NCBI GenBank assembly: GCA_033032865.1 | Contig: JAWHQI010000028.1 | Location: 7,397,001 to 7,461,000, forward strand | Direction: 5' to 3' | DNA length: 64,000 bases | DNA from: Dactylorhiza incarnata | Taxonomy: Eukaryota; Streptophyta; Magnoliopsida; Asparagales; Orchidaceae | Shown here: piece after piece, positions 1 through 10,938 of the stretch | Position numbering within the stretch: position 1 is the stretch's first letter | Layout of the letters: each line of letters opens with the position of its first letter | The notes under the pieces: generated by a model | What the model saw: only the letters and a program-made list of their open reading frames with translations | The model's database searches: none | Told to the model about the DNA's origin: nothing | Translations under genes and position numbers: made by a program

Positions 1-17
1 ATAAGCAAGTTGATTTT

Positions 18-1030
18 TTATTTTAATTCATCATTTTTGGCCTTAAGATTATCCCTAGTTTTATTAAAAGCCATTGTGCTATTTTTAAGAGTGGAAATAA
101 TTGAATCAATATGAGTTTGATAATTATTTCTAAATTCCTCAAATGTTTCATCCATCTCTTTGATTTCAATTTTATAACTTTTGCATGTAGCACAATTACT
201 TCTCAAAGATGAATTTTCTAAAGATAATTTTTCATTTTGTTCTTTTACAATTAATAGTTCTTTTTCAAAATCCTTGAATTTTTCATTAATATTATTTCAA
301 TCAAAACACGGTTTTATATTTTCAAATAAACTGCAAGGTGGAGAATAATCAAACACATCAATCTTTGTTTCTACATTAGTTTTAGCTTTTAAGTTTTTAT
401 TTTCTAAGCGTAATTTTGAATTTAAATTTTCTAATTTCTTAATTTTACGCTTAGTAGTTTGTAGCAATTGTAATGCAGAAATATAATTGCAAAAGATGGA
501 ATTTGATTTCCTTACAGCGCTTGCAGTGAAATTTGAGCATAGAGTTGCTTTGTTATCTTTATCTTTTTGACATTCATCTTCCAAAGATAAGATTTCTTCT
601 TTTTCACTTGTTGTGCTCTCCATTGATTCATCGTGAGAGGAGCTTTCTTGAACATCTGTGCGAGCTTGTGTGTTCTCTAATTCTTGCGTTTGTTCCATAC
701 CTATAAGAGAAAAATCATACATTTCTTCAAAAAATTTCCATACCTTGTATGCATTGGAAAAGCAATAAATCAATTTGAAAATTTCTTGAGATAAGGCACA
801 AAAATACTATTTAAAGCCTTTGCATTTAGGTTACATTCTTTTTTATTTGTTTCATCCACTAGTCTTACTATTGCTATATTCCATGCTTCGATATCAAAAT
901 TTTTAATAAATTTTTCCATTAACAATTTCCACCCTTTATAATTTCTCCCTTCGAATAAAGGTGGTGCAAGAGATTTTTTTTCTTCATAAAAATTTCCCCC
1001 ACTAATAGAAGCGAGATCATGAGACGCCAT
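18..1030 (-). pseudogene. Broken gag of element E1
   Basis: Starts at the ATG at 1,030, 36 nt past the primer site. The first 86 residues (MASHDLAS..., with LAPPLFEGRNYKGW) look like the N-terminal segment of copia-type gag (DUF4219/UBN2 type). That frame ends near 770. A second open segment (297-773) continues with an acidic Ser/Glu-rich stretch and a Lys/Leu/Asn-rich coiled coil, and a third (18-206) is also coiled coil. The UBN2 core and the CCHC zinc knuckle expected between them are missing, so an internal deletion is likely. Family role: virus-like particle formation for a non-autonomous element. There is no sign that this copy makes a working protein. Confidence 0.65.
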
Positions 1031-1065
1031 TATTCCAGGTTGTTAAGCCCATTTGGAATAACCTA

Positions 1066-1077
1066 GCTCTGATACCG
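1066..1077 (-). promoter_or_regulatory. Primer-binding site of E1 (initiator-Met tRNA)
   Basis: The minus strand reads GGTATCAGAGC, matching the 3' end of plant initiator tRNA-Met, two bases from the TG...CA LTR end at 1,080. This fixes the element's orientation. Confidence 0.8.
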
Positions 1078-1079
1078 CT

Positions 1080-2203
1080 TGTTGGATCTGTAGGCGCCCT
1101 TAGAGGGGGGGTGAATAAGGGTTTTAAATATTTATGTTATATTTTGAATGACTTGAAAGAATAAGATATTAAAATACTGCTTTTAAATAAAGATCTAAAT
1201 TGTTTTATAATGAAAGAGAGGATAATAAACACTTTAGAGAAATGAAGAATAAAATCAATTTTATTACACAAAGAGACACATGATTACTATTCATAAAATT
1301 GATTACAAAATTAGATTTCTATAATGCTATAAATCGGAGGCGAATAATTATAAAACTCTTTTTTGTTTTCTATCATGACTCGTATCCCCACGAACTGGTG
1401 GCCCTAGCCTATCCTTCCCCCGGATACGGCCTCAATCCGCTCTAGCCAATCCTTCCCCGGATATTGCATCAAGCACCCCTAGACCTAACCTAGATCTAGT
1501 CGCCAACACGAGGCAAATTTCTGCCCTAAGTCCTACCCAGACCTAGTCGCCAACACGAGGCGAATCCACTAAGTGATTATAAGGATAAAGATGTGAAATA
1601 AACAACAATAATATAAAAAACTCCCTCTAAAGAACTTCTGAAGTCGGAGATGAAGGATCGCTGTAGAATAAGCGTGGTTGAAGCGATCGTCCTTCGGATA
1701 TAGCGTGACGAAGTCCTCCTTCAGAATCTCTCTAAGCTTTTTGGTGGGAGATCAACTCTTGGCCGAACAAGGCTCTGGAATTATGGCACTAAACCTCTCT
1801 TCAACTTCTCTAAGGAAAATGAGAGAAGAGGGCTCCTTTTATAGGAGAGAGCGCTAGCGCTTGTGCTAACGCTACCGTCGGCGCTATCCCAGTATAACAT
1901 TATTCTGCGTGTGCGTATCTTTCTTTCCAAGGAAACATTGTCGGCTTTCCTCTTGGGCTCCTCGCTACCGCCTGTGCTATCAGCTACAGCCTGGCGCTAG
2001 CGCCTTCTAAAGATGTTCCCAGAATTGCTCTAATCAAATCTAGCACCTGCGCTAGGTGCTACCGCCGACGCTAGTGGGAATCTAGGAATTTTTGATTTCA
2101 AAGTTGGGGGCAACCTTCATGTGTTGTCCTTGAGTCGTATGGACTTGTTTGCATGTACACTTAACCACACAAGATCAAATACACATAGGATTTGTTATTC
2201 TCA
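1080..2203 (-). repeat. 5' LTR of E1
   Basis: TGTTGG at 1,080 and TTCTCA at 2,203 give TG...CA termini. The box GAGGGGGGGGTGAATAAG near 1,107, shared with the other gag-only LTRs here, lies next to the primer-site end. At 1,380-1,570 are family-specific imperfect repeats (CGCCAACACGAGGC twice). At 1,848-2,075 is a cluster of GCGCTAGCGC / GCTACCGCC words. The outer end is inferred from the CA and the change to A-like sequence; no TSD could be checked. Confidence 0.65.
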
Positions 2204-2316
2204 AACCTAGGAGATGCGGAAGACCATTTTCTAACATCAAGCCCATGCCCTTTCTTCCACTATGGGAAGGAGTGTTTTCCTTCCTATAGGAGCTTCCATT
2301 CTTCTAGTGACCATAC

Positions 2317-4944
2317 TGTTAGAAAGGGGTGCGGCCCTGCCCACCTCAAGGAAGTATCCAGGCGGACCTCCTTTCAACCCCTAGCCAAGGGCTGCAGCCC
2401 AACCAAGCCCAACCCCTCTCCTCCCCTGATCCCAGGAAGGCGGGTTGTTGAGGTCATCTCCCGGGATTCGATCCCATGACCTCCTTGATAAGAAGCTCTT
2501 AACACAGCCCTCATCACCCAGCTACGCTGCAGCGCAGTTGGGTGATGAGGGCTGTGTTAAGAGCTTCTTATCAAGGAGGTCATGGGATCGAATCCCGGGA
2601 GATGACCTCAACAACCCGCCTTCCTGGGATTAGGGGAGGAGAGGGGTTGGGCTTGGTTGGGCTGCAGCCCTTGGCTAGGGGTTGAAGGTAGGTCCGCCTG
2701 GATACTTCCTTGAGGTGGGCAGGGCCGCACCCCTTTCTAACAAAAAACTGATTTTTTGTTAGAAAGGGGTGCGGCCCTGCCCACATCAAGGAAGTATCCA
2801 GGCGGACCTACCTTCAACCCCTAGCCAAGGGCTGCAGCCCAACCAAGCCCAACCCCTCTCCTCCCCTGATCCCAGGAAGGCGGGTTGTTGAGGTCATCTC
2901 CCGGGATTCGATCCCATGACCTCCTTGATAAGAAGCTCTTAACACAGCCCTCATCACCCAGCTACGTTGCAGCGCAGTTGGGTGATGAGGGCTGTGTTAA
3001 GAGCTTCTTATCAAGGAGGTCATGGGATCGAATCCCGGGAGATGACCTCAACAACCCGCCTTCCTGGGATCAGGGGAGGAGAGGGGTTGGGCTTGGTTGG
3101 GCTGCAGCCCTTGGCTAGGGGTTGAAGGTAGGTCCGCCTGGATACTTCCTTGAGGTGGGCAGGGCCGCACCCCTTTCTAACAAAAACCGGTTTTTGTTAG
3201 AAAGGGGTGCAGCCCTGCCCACCTCAAGGAAGTATCCAGGCGGACCTACCTTCAACCCCTAGCCAAGGGCTGCAGCCCAACCAAGCCCAACCCCTCTCCT
3301 CCCCTGATCCCAGGAAGGCGGGTTGTTGAGGTCATCTCCCGGGATTCGATCCCATGACCTCCTTGATAAGAAGCTCTTAACACAGCCCTCATCACCCAAC
3401 TGCGCTGCAGCGTAGCTGGGTGATGAGGACTGTGTTGGGAAAATGATTTCTCTTAACCCCTAGAAATGAGTTTTATGAATGAATAACAAGACTAAGTAAA
3501 TATGCGTCGAATGGTATTCGACGCTACGTCGAAATATAGTCGACGTTTTCTTCAGGATATGTCGAAGTAACTTTAGGAAGATTTCGACGTATGGTTTGTC
3601 GACGCTACTCTGATTTCTAGTCGACGCATATAGAGAAGTCGACGCACCTTTGTCGACGCACATTCCTTATATCTCTCTCGACGTCGGGCTAAGATGAATT
3701 CGACGCTTACGTCGAATAGTAATCGACGCACGTCGATCTTTATGACAGATTTAAATCTGCGCCAAGATCTCTTTCCTTCTTTTCTGAAGATCTGATTTAT
3801 ATAGAATGATGTTAATATTTTATAGCCGTTCTGAATCATTCTTTCCTTCTATTTGATTCTTGGCTAATGTGATTAACTCTATTTTGGATATTATTTGAAA
3901 TCTGAATTAAAATTTTCCATTTATGATTATATCTGCTATGGAAATATTTCTCTCTTCCTAAATCTCTGGCTGCTAATTAATTCCTCTCCTATAGTGCTAT
4001 CTTATGACACAGAGCTATAAAATAAGGAGGAAGTCGGCAGGAAATGCAGTTGAGTGATCTACCACATACATTTTGATATAGAGGAAAAGCTCCCAAAGAA
4101 AAAGAGAGATATTTGAGAAAAAGCTCTGCAGCAATATTCAACCATTTCTTCCTTTACTCACTGCTCACTGCTGCAAAATCTGTTTGCTCTCACTAAAAGA
4201 GAGAAAGGCTACAAATCTTCTTCTCTCTATAGAAGAAAGATTTAATTCATAACTTGTGCTTCCAATCTTCTTGCTAGGAAGAAGATTCATTCTTGTCTTT
4301 ATTTCTTTCTCTTTCTTTATTCTTATTCACTATTGTAAAAGAGTTTTTAGAATCACTCTTCAAAAAATTCAGTGTACTGGTTCTAAGAGTCTCCTTTTCA
4401 AAAGACTCAGTGGGTTCTAAGAGTCTCCTTATCAAAAGACTCAGAGTGGTTCTAAGAGTCTCCTTATCAAAAGACTCAGTGCAAGTTAGTGAATTCCTAC
4501 CAAGAGGGTAGAAGAGTGGACTACCCAAAGTTTGGGGAACCACTATATTTTCTTGTGTTGTGCTGTGATTTTCTCTCTTGCATTTACTTTAATTGCTTGT
4601 CTAATTCTTGTTGGTGTGTGGGAAGTTCTAATCTGTGATCATACACATATATATATATATTAACTTTGCACAAAATATTTTAAATCTCTATTCACCCCCC
4701 CCCCCCCCCCCCCCTCTAGAGAATTCTAGTGAGGTTAACTGTGCACTTTCAGACTGTGTTAAGAGCTTCTTATCAAGGAGGTCATGGGATCGAATCCCGG
4801 GAGATGACCTCAACAACCCACCTTCCTGGGATCAGGGGAGGAGAGGGGTTGGGCTTGGTTGGGCTGCAGCCCTTGGCTAGGGGTTGAAGGTAGGTCCGCC
4901 TGGATACTTCCTTGAGGTGGGCAGGGCCGCACCCCTTTCTAACA
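2317..4944. mobile_element. Six-arm palindromic array (3 x 426-bp foldback units) with TSD CATAC
   Basis: Six 213-bp arms alternate in orientation: 2,317-2,529 (-), 2,530-2,742 (+), 2,757-2,969 (-), 2,970-3,182 (+), 3,195-3,407 (-), and 3,408-3,432 joined to 4,757-4,944 (+). The last arm is split by a solo LTR. Each head-to-head pair starts TGTTAGAAAGG and ends CCTTTCTAACA. Pairs are joined by self-complementary linkers of 14 bp (AAAAACTGATTTTT) and 12 bp (AAAACCGGTTTT). CATAC at 2,312-2,316 and 4,945-4,949 flanks the whole array. Each plus arm contains a tRNA-like B box (GGATCGAATCC) preceded by GTGTTAAGAGC, so the arm may derive from a tRNA-related SINE or a TRIM-like element. It sits in the gag reading frame of element A. 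Confidence 0.85.
3433..4751 (+). mobile_element. Solo LTR, TCGACG-word gag-only family, TSD GACTG
   Basis: TGTTGGGAAAATG at 3,433 and GCACTTTCA at 4,751, with GACTG on both sides (3,428-3,432 and 4,752-4,756). It interrupts the sixth arm of the palindromic array. It carries a cluster of TCGACG words (3,500-3,740), three imperfect copies of GGTTCTAAGAGTCTCCTT (4,379-4,480), and the complement of the conserved GGGGGGTGAATAG box, here expanded to a run of about 22 C (4,694-4,715). Box position gives plus orientation. No coding sequence; LTR-LTR recombination is the usual origin of such a structure. Confidence 0.9.
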
Positions 4945-6773
4945 CATACATGCTTTCATGGTCATACCTATTGGAGGGAAGCAGCACCTTTTGAAAGGTG
5001 GTTTGAGGCTTAGCCTTCTCCTTGCTCTTTTCTCCACTCCCTTCTCCCACTTCCATTTTATTGAATCCAAGTCCTCTCTTATTGGTTTGAGAGGAAAAGG
5101 TGTCAATTATAAGAAGCACAGATTTGGGCTTGGAGAATTGAACCACTAAGCTCTTTTCCTTCAGAAGATTCACCTCAAGGTCCTTGATGACCTTGTTCTT
5201 TTGATAGATGGGGCTCAGATGGATAATTGTCATCCCCTTTAGATGGCTTATTTCTCTACTCATCTGAGCCGCCAGGGTAGATGGTTTAGTGCACCTTTCC
5301 TTATCCATCGTAAGGGAAGCAATTTCTTGGGATTGCATCTTTGCCAGCTTTTTGCTTTTCTTCAGAGCTTCCAAAAGAACACCATACCTATCAATCAATT
5401 GATTGACATCTTCCTCAGATTTTGAATTACTTCCACCAAATGATGAAGGTGCTACAGATTCCGGGCTTGTCTCATAATCAGATGAAGAGATGATATGAAT
5501 TAGTAACTATTCATTTTCAGAGTTGTTCTGACTTGCTTCATCATCAGTGAGGGCCATGAGTCCAAATTTGATATTGTCCTCATCATCATCCTCTATGTCA
5601 CTGTTTGAGTGAGATAGAGGGGCCCTGATTCCTAACCTAGCAGCAGGAAATTCATCATCTCTTTTAGCTGCAAATAGCCCAATGTAGGCTTCTTCCTTGT
5701 CATCTGAATCTGAAGTTGAGGATTCAGATTCACTCCAGCTCTTCCCTTTCTTTGCTAGGAAGGATTTTTCCCCCCTTCCTATCCTTTTGGTGATGTGGCT
5801 TCTTATCACCTTTTTCTTTTCTTTTGACTGGATAGTCAGCAATGACATGTCCAGGCTTGCTGCAGCAATAGCAAATTATGTTATTTGAAACGTGTTTACT
5901 AGATTTAGGTTCATACTTGTCACACTTGGGGTGTTGTCTTTCTGATCTACTGTGGTCCTTCTTGGAGTGTGAGGAGGAGGAGGGTTTGTTCTTCCACTGC
6001 TTCCTCCTCATCATCTTCTTGAATTGCCTTGTAAAGGCAGCAAATTCCTCATCAAATGGGGAGCAGTTTGTGGAGGCTATCTCAGAGTTTTCACTTTCAG
6101 CAGTCCTCTTTGGAGGAGACAGCATCTTGGCTTTGCTCTTCTTGGAGCTGTCAGCTTTGAGAGCAACAGCTCTCTCCCTTGGGTGAGCCCTTGAGGAGGT
6201 GTCATCTTCCTTTCTAGCAGATAGATGCATCTCATAAGAGAGCAGCTTCCCAAATAATGTGTGAGTGGGAGTTTCACCTAGTTTGGCCACCTCCCTAATG
6301 GCACAAATCTTTGTGTCCTAGTCTCTAGTTAGAGTTCTAAGGAACTTGTCATTCAGCTCATAATCAGTGAATACTCTTTCATAAGTTCTTAGCTCATTGA
6401 CTATGCTGAAGAACCTTTCATAATAGATTGAGATGCTTTCTTGGCCCTGCTGCCTGAAAGCTTCATATTCCTGATTTACTAGGAATTTTCTATCATCCCT
6501 CACCTCAGCTGTCCCTTCCATATATACTACTAAGGTATCCCACATTTCCTTGGTTGTATTATAGTGCACCAAGTTCTGAAATGTGGAGTCATCAATAGCA
6601 TTAACTATGATGTTCTGGGCTCTTTTGTCCATAGTGAACAAGGTAAGTTCATCCTTGGTTAACTCATTAAATGGCTTGGCCACTCTTCTAGTTGGATCTA
6701 TTGTGGAGACAGTTTGGAAAGTGAAGGGACCTTTCTTAACAGTAATGTAGATTCTAGGGTCAGATGCTTCCAT
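4945..6773 (-). pseudogene. gag of element A (broken)
   Basis: Segments in order on the minus strand: 6,773-6,318 is the N-terminal part with a UBN2-type domain (MWDTLVVYMEGTAEVRDDRK, then a YYERFFSIVNELRTYE region). 6,290-5,730 continues after a stop with a basic region and a CCHC-like knuckle, CYCCSKPGHVIADY, in which the last Cys is Tyr. 5,848-5,507 is Ser/Asp/Glu-rich. 5,398-4,950 is coiled-coil-like and ends at HESMYV where the palindromic array begins. The array entered this frame at its target CATAC. Stops and frame changes between segments mean it is not translatable as one protein. Unlike B and C, no family word was seen in this coding part. Confidence 0.75.
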
Positions 6774-6940
6774 AAATAGTCTAACCCTCTACTTTCATAT
6801 GCCAAAATTTGTTTTGTTGCATATGGGCAACTTCTTGGAGCCCATCTCCTTCTGCATTCCAGTGGAAGCCATTGGATGCGGATAAGACTATTCCTTTGTA
6901 GAATTTGGTCAGACGGTTATGTCTTTCTTGACCAACCTAC

Positions 6941-6951
6941 CTCTGATACCA
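6941..6951 (-). promoter_or_regulatory. Primer-binding site of element A (initiator-Met tRNA)
   Basis: The minus strand reads TGGTATCAGAG directly inside the LTR end. A gag ATG lies about 170 nt downstream at 6,773. Confidence 0.75.
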
Positions 6952-6952
6952 C

Positions 6953-7995
6953 TCGATAGTTTGTTTAGGATGTAGTCTTAGTGGGGGTGAATAGGTTTCT
7001 TTTTCTTTTGGCTATAAATTAGCTGTTTTCTTATTTTAAGTTAGTTATGTATCAAGCATCCAGAAACCACACTAAGATTTATAGAGGTTCCTCAAGATAG
7101 GGTGTCTTGAGTAGTCCTCTTTCCCCCTTCACCTTTCTAACACAGAGTTAGAAAAGGCCAATACCTCTAAACTCAGTTCCAAGATCTTACAACACAGATC
7201 CCTCGGGATCTCTCAGGTTTTCTCAAACCTTACCTCAGGCTTAACAGACCTACCTCAGGCTCAACAGCCCTACCTCAGATCATCCAATGATCCAACACTC
7301 AAGCTGAACACACAGCTCTACTTCTTAGGCTAGGCAACCCTACACTCAGGCAACTATGCCCTACAACTCAGAACTGTTAAGTTCCTACAACAATAACAAT
7401 GTATGAATAACAAAAGTAGATGGAATACACCTAATCTTCTATTGTTGAACAGCTGCAGAAGCAGTCTTGAATCTGGGATGAGTCCAATGGCCTCAACTTT
7501 GACTCTCCTGATCCTTGACTTCAGAGAAAGAGTGAGGATCAATTTACCCTATCTTGACTTGATCAAGATGAGCAATCAATTCTCTCCGTGCAGCTTCAGG
7601 TAACAGTAATGAAGGTTTTCTTGGCTGTCGGCAATGGAACAGTAATGTTCTTCTTTTTTGTGAGTGATCGATAGACTTTACAAAGCCCTAATTGTTTCTT
7701 TTATAATGCTCTCGAATTTCAATGGCAATCAGATATCCTCCTGACATAGCATGGGAGTGATTGGAACATCATTTTCACTTTACAGCTCTTTGTGCCAAAA
7801 GTAAAGCTCGTCTGCATATTTGAATCTGTCTCAGTGGATGGGCTGAGACAGCTTCCTGTCTCAGTGGCTGCATGTGTTCTGTCTCAGCGGATCCGCTAAG
7901 ACAGGCAGTTATCTCAGCGAATTTTATCTATCTGCAACTTAGCTGGCCTAGGCTCCTTCTCAGCGACTCTTGGTCTTGTCTCAGCGGTTTAGTTA
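6953..7995 (-). repeat. 5' LTR of element A, part 1 (continues at 24,138-24,324)
   Basis: The inner end near 6,953-6,962 abuts the primer site and the outer end is TGTTGGGAATTTG at 24,324 (minus). GTGGGGGTGAATAGG is at 6,980. Imperfect ACCTCAGGC repeats occupy about 7,200-7,370. A cluster of CTCAGCGG words lies at 7,820-7,990 and resumes at 24,150, including a near-perfect 22-bp palindrome at 7,881-7,902. G2 is inserted after AGTTA (7,991-7,995). Confidence 0.75.
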
Positions 7996-9344
7996 TGTAA
8001 GACCCCTATTTTCAAGTGCATGAAAAATGAAAATGATTTGAAGTCTGGGAGCTAGCGCTAGGCACTAGGGCTAGCGCTGGCGGAAGTATCCCTAAGCGGT
8101 ATCGACTTTGAGCTAGCGCCAGGCGCTAGTGGCTAGCGCTGGCGGTAGCTGGAAAATCATATATGCAGCAAAATCCGACGTTTCTTCTCATTTTCTCTGA
8201 AAACCCCTGCATTTCTGAGAGCAGTGGGATGAGAGCTGGGAAGGAGATCAGTTGGAGGTGATCCTTTGTTGTGTCGGGAGGGAGATTAGTGAAGAAGTAC
8301 CTACGTGCTTGTGCCATCGCAGATTCCAGCCAATTCCCTCTCAGTTCTATGGCACTGAAACGAGCAATGAGGGTAACGATTCTCCTCCCTAATCCTTGGA
8401 CATGTACATCCTTTGATTTGCATGATTTGGAAGACTTCTACTAATTAGTAGATCGGATCTTCCGGTGGGTTGAAGTTATTCCCCCATAAATTGCATATAG
8501 AGTCCAGAATGGAAGTACGGACATAAGCATGCTGTGTGAAGCCCATCTGGACAGGTTGGTCCGGATTGGCAATGTTTATTGCTTGTAGCGTGCCGAAGAA
8601 GACTCCGTGTAGATGCTGTGTTTTGGGTTCTTGTACTGTGTTGTACAGCAAAGTGATCTGGAGATGTTTCCCAGAAAATACCCGAAAAATGGTAGCAGAA
8701 CTGGGATCTGTTACTAGCGCCAGGCGCTAGTGTTAGCGTCGGCGGTAGCTCCAGGTGAGCTAATATGTTGATTCCTGGAGGTGTTTACCCAGTGGTAGAA
8801 GGACAGGGTTCTATTACTAGTGTCGGGCAGAACTAGGTTCTGTTGCTAGCGTCGGGCGCTAGCGTTAGCGCCGGCGGTAGATCCCAGTATGTAGATTGTG
8901 TGATCTTGTGCGACCTAAAGTCCTGGGGACTAGTTGTGTAGCAGAAGAAGCTGAAGGGCCTAAAAAGACTAGGTTTAAGTGACGGACACAAGGTGAAGCT
9001 TACCTGCATCGTGCAGAGTTGATCGCGATGATTGAGCACGGGCCTAGCTGATCCGAACCCACCCATAGTGGTGGTGAAGAGGTCGCCCCTCGGTGCACCG
9101 GGCTATGGAAGAGTGCCGAAACTTCATGTGTGCAACCTAGCTCAAGTTGTTTGTCTAAGTTGAAATAAGACTTAGCTTGGAGGCATAACCCGGGGAGTAT
9201 GCCAAAGTGTGCCTTGAGAGCACGAAGCGGATGGCTGTGGATGCCTACGCTAGTGTTGTTTGCGGATACATGTGTTTATATGTTGTTGACTCTTACTTGT
9301 AGGGATGGAGTACCGCCGCCCCAAAAAGGTGTGGGGTCGTTATA
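7996..9344 (+). repeat. 5' LTR of G2 (first 1.35 kb, interrupted)
   Basis: Collinear with 22,339-23,690 of the 3' LTR throughout, with scattered substitutions. It stops at GGTCGTTATA, where TGAAAGTGAGG of element B begins. It contains GCTAGCGCC / GGCGCTAG / GGCGGTAGC words at 8,050-8,150 and 8,715-8,885. Confidence 0.85.
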
Positions 9345-10805
9345 TGAAAGTGAGGTTAGATCTTAGATTTACTCTAGAGTGGGGGTCGTTTTTATAGCAG
9401 AATTAAAATAGTGATATTTATAAGTGTATAACAAAGTGAGTTATAAAAACAAAATAAAGAAATCACACAGCACAGCACAGAAGAATAAACACAAACACAG
9501 AGGACACAAGGATCTATAGTGGTTCCCCAAACAACTTGGGTACATTCACTCTTCTACTACACTTGGTAGGAATCCACTACAGGTTTTTGATCAGGTGCCC
9601 TGCCACCAATGGAGGTTTGATCATGTGCCCAAAACACCAACTACAGGTTTTTGTTCAGGTGCCCTGCCACCAAACAGTTAACTTTTAAAGGGAGCTAGAA
9701 CCCTGTATATGATGGGAAAAAGAAGGTTTATGAAGTTCTTCTCTGTCAAAAATCCGAGAGAAATGGTTGACAGTTGGTGATGGAGCTTTCACTTGAATGA
9801 ATCAAATCTTCTTTGATGCTGATGAATCTGAGAGACAATGTTTCTCAGATTTGTTGTTGTTCTTGAAGATTTGGACTTGCAGCAGTAATCTGAGAGATTA
9901 ATCTTGTTGATGTTCTCGGAGAATGAATGTGCTGCTTGAGGATGAACACTGTAAATCTTTGACTTTTTGTGTATTTTCCTCTCTAGAATATCTTCTCTGT
10001 CGACTGATACTTCTCCATTGTGTCTGTGGTACTACTCTCTTTCTTTCTTTGACAATATAACTCTGATTTTAATTTCAAATCCTCTGAATAAGGAATATAA
10101 TAATCAGGAGGATTAATTCTTGGAACTGCAAGCAAGACTTTAATTCCTTTTCCAATATGCCAAACGGTTACTTTCTCGGGAAGAGAATGGAAAGGAATAA
10201 ATAGAAGAAGGAATTAAATTCTTGTCTTATCTGGAAATAAATAACTGCAAAGAATAGATCCGTTGCTGATAGTTGATCTGAGTTCAGAGAATAGAATAAA
10301 ACTGATCTGTAGAAAATTTGTCGAGCTGAGATAAGAATTCGTCGATCTGAAGGTTGAGTTCATCGAACTGAATGTTTATTTCATCGAACTAAACTTCTGT
10401 TGTTGATTCATCGAACGTAGACTGGAGTTTGTCAATCTCAAGTTGGAGTTCATCGAACTGAAGAATAGACTGCTTAATCTGGCTGGAAGAATTGAATTAG
10501 TCGATCTAAGAAGCACTTTCGTCGAACACAGAATAGAGTTTGTCGAACGCTGAGACTTGGGAAGTTCGTCGAACGCTGAGACTTGGCAAGTTCGTCGAAT
10601 TGGAGCAAGACGTTCGTCGAACGCAGAATGCATTTCGTCGAACACAGATAGCAGTTCGTCGAACGAAGAACCCTAACTTTTCCTTAAGTTCTAGCTAACT
10701 TAACAGCCTAAAACTTTGACCCTTAGACTATACAATGGGGGTCAACTTAGTCCTAGTCAACAGATAGTGATCCTAGCCCAAATCAGTAATAGCGTTGTTC
10801 CAATA
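9345..10805 (-). repeat. 3' LTR of element B
   Basis: Runs from TGAAAGTGAGG to the CCAATA end at 10,805. It is collinear with 18,114-19,545. It holds the box AGAGTGGGGGTCG (damaged; compare 18,146), imperfect repeats of CTACAGGTTTTTGATCAGG at 9,575-9,680, and about ten TTCGTCGAACG-type words at 10,320-10,665. The purine tract AATAGGGGGAGAT follows on the minus strand just outside. Confidence 0.8.
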
Positions 10806-10930
10806 ATCTCCCCCTATTTGGGTTAGGACACTATTTGACAAAATCAATTAAATAAACAAAACATCAGATAGTGATCCTAGCCCAAATCAGTAATAGTGTT
10901 ATTCCAACAATCTCCCCCTATTTGGGTTAG
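10761..10930. repeat. Tandem duplication across the PPT/3' LTR junction of B
   Basis: CAGATAGTGATCCTAGCCC...TTTGGGTTAGGACACTATTT occurs at 10,761-10,845 and again at 10,865-10,945. Each copy contains the LTR end and the purine tract. The second copy keeps the better LTR end (CCAACA before ATCTCCCCC), the first has CCAATA. Confidence 0.8.
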
Positions 10931-10938
10931 GACACTAT

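Larger units (their letters stand above)
1..2203 (-). mobile_element. E1: gag-only copia-type LTR element, 5' part (window edge)
   Basis: Non-autonomous LTR retrotransposon read on the minus strand. Its 5' LTR is 1,080-2,203, its Met-tRNA primer site 1,066-1,077, and a damaged gag runs to the left window edge. No pol domains are visible. The flank from 2,204 on is the 3' part of element A, so E1 appears inserted in A. The 3' half and 3' LTR lie outside the window. Confidence 0.75.

Noticed and set aside
2529..2620. tRNA gene in the array arm
   Set aside because: B-box-like sequence and part of an A box are present, but no acceptor stem or full cloverleaf can be drawn; tRNA-derived repeat is the better call.
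2445..3118. Short open frames in the palindromic array (repeating a LLTQPSSPSY-type peptide)
   Set aside because: They are translations of the inverted arms on either strand, have no domain, and repeat only because the DNA repeats.
10320..10665. CRISPR-like array of TTCGTCGAACG words
   Set aside because: Irregular spacing, no constant-length repeats or spacers, plant LTR context.
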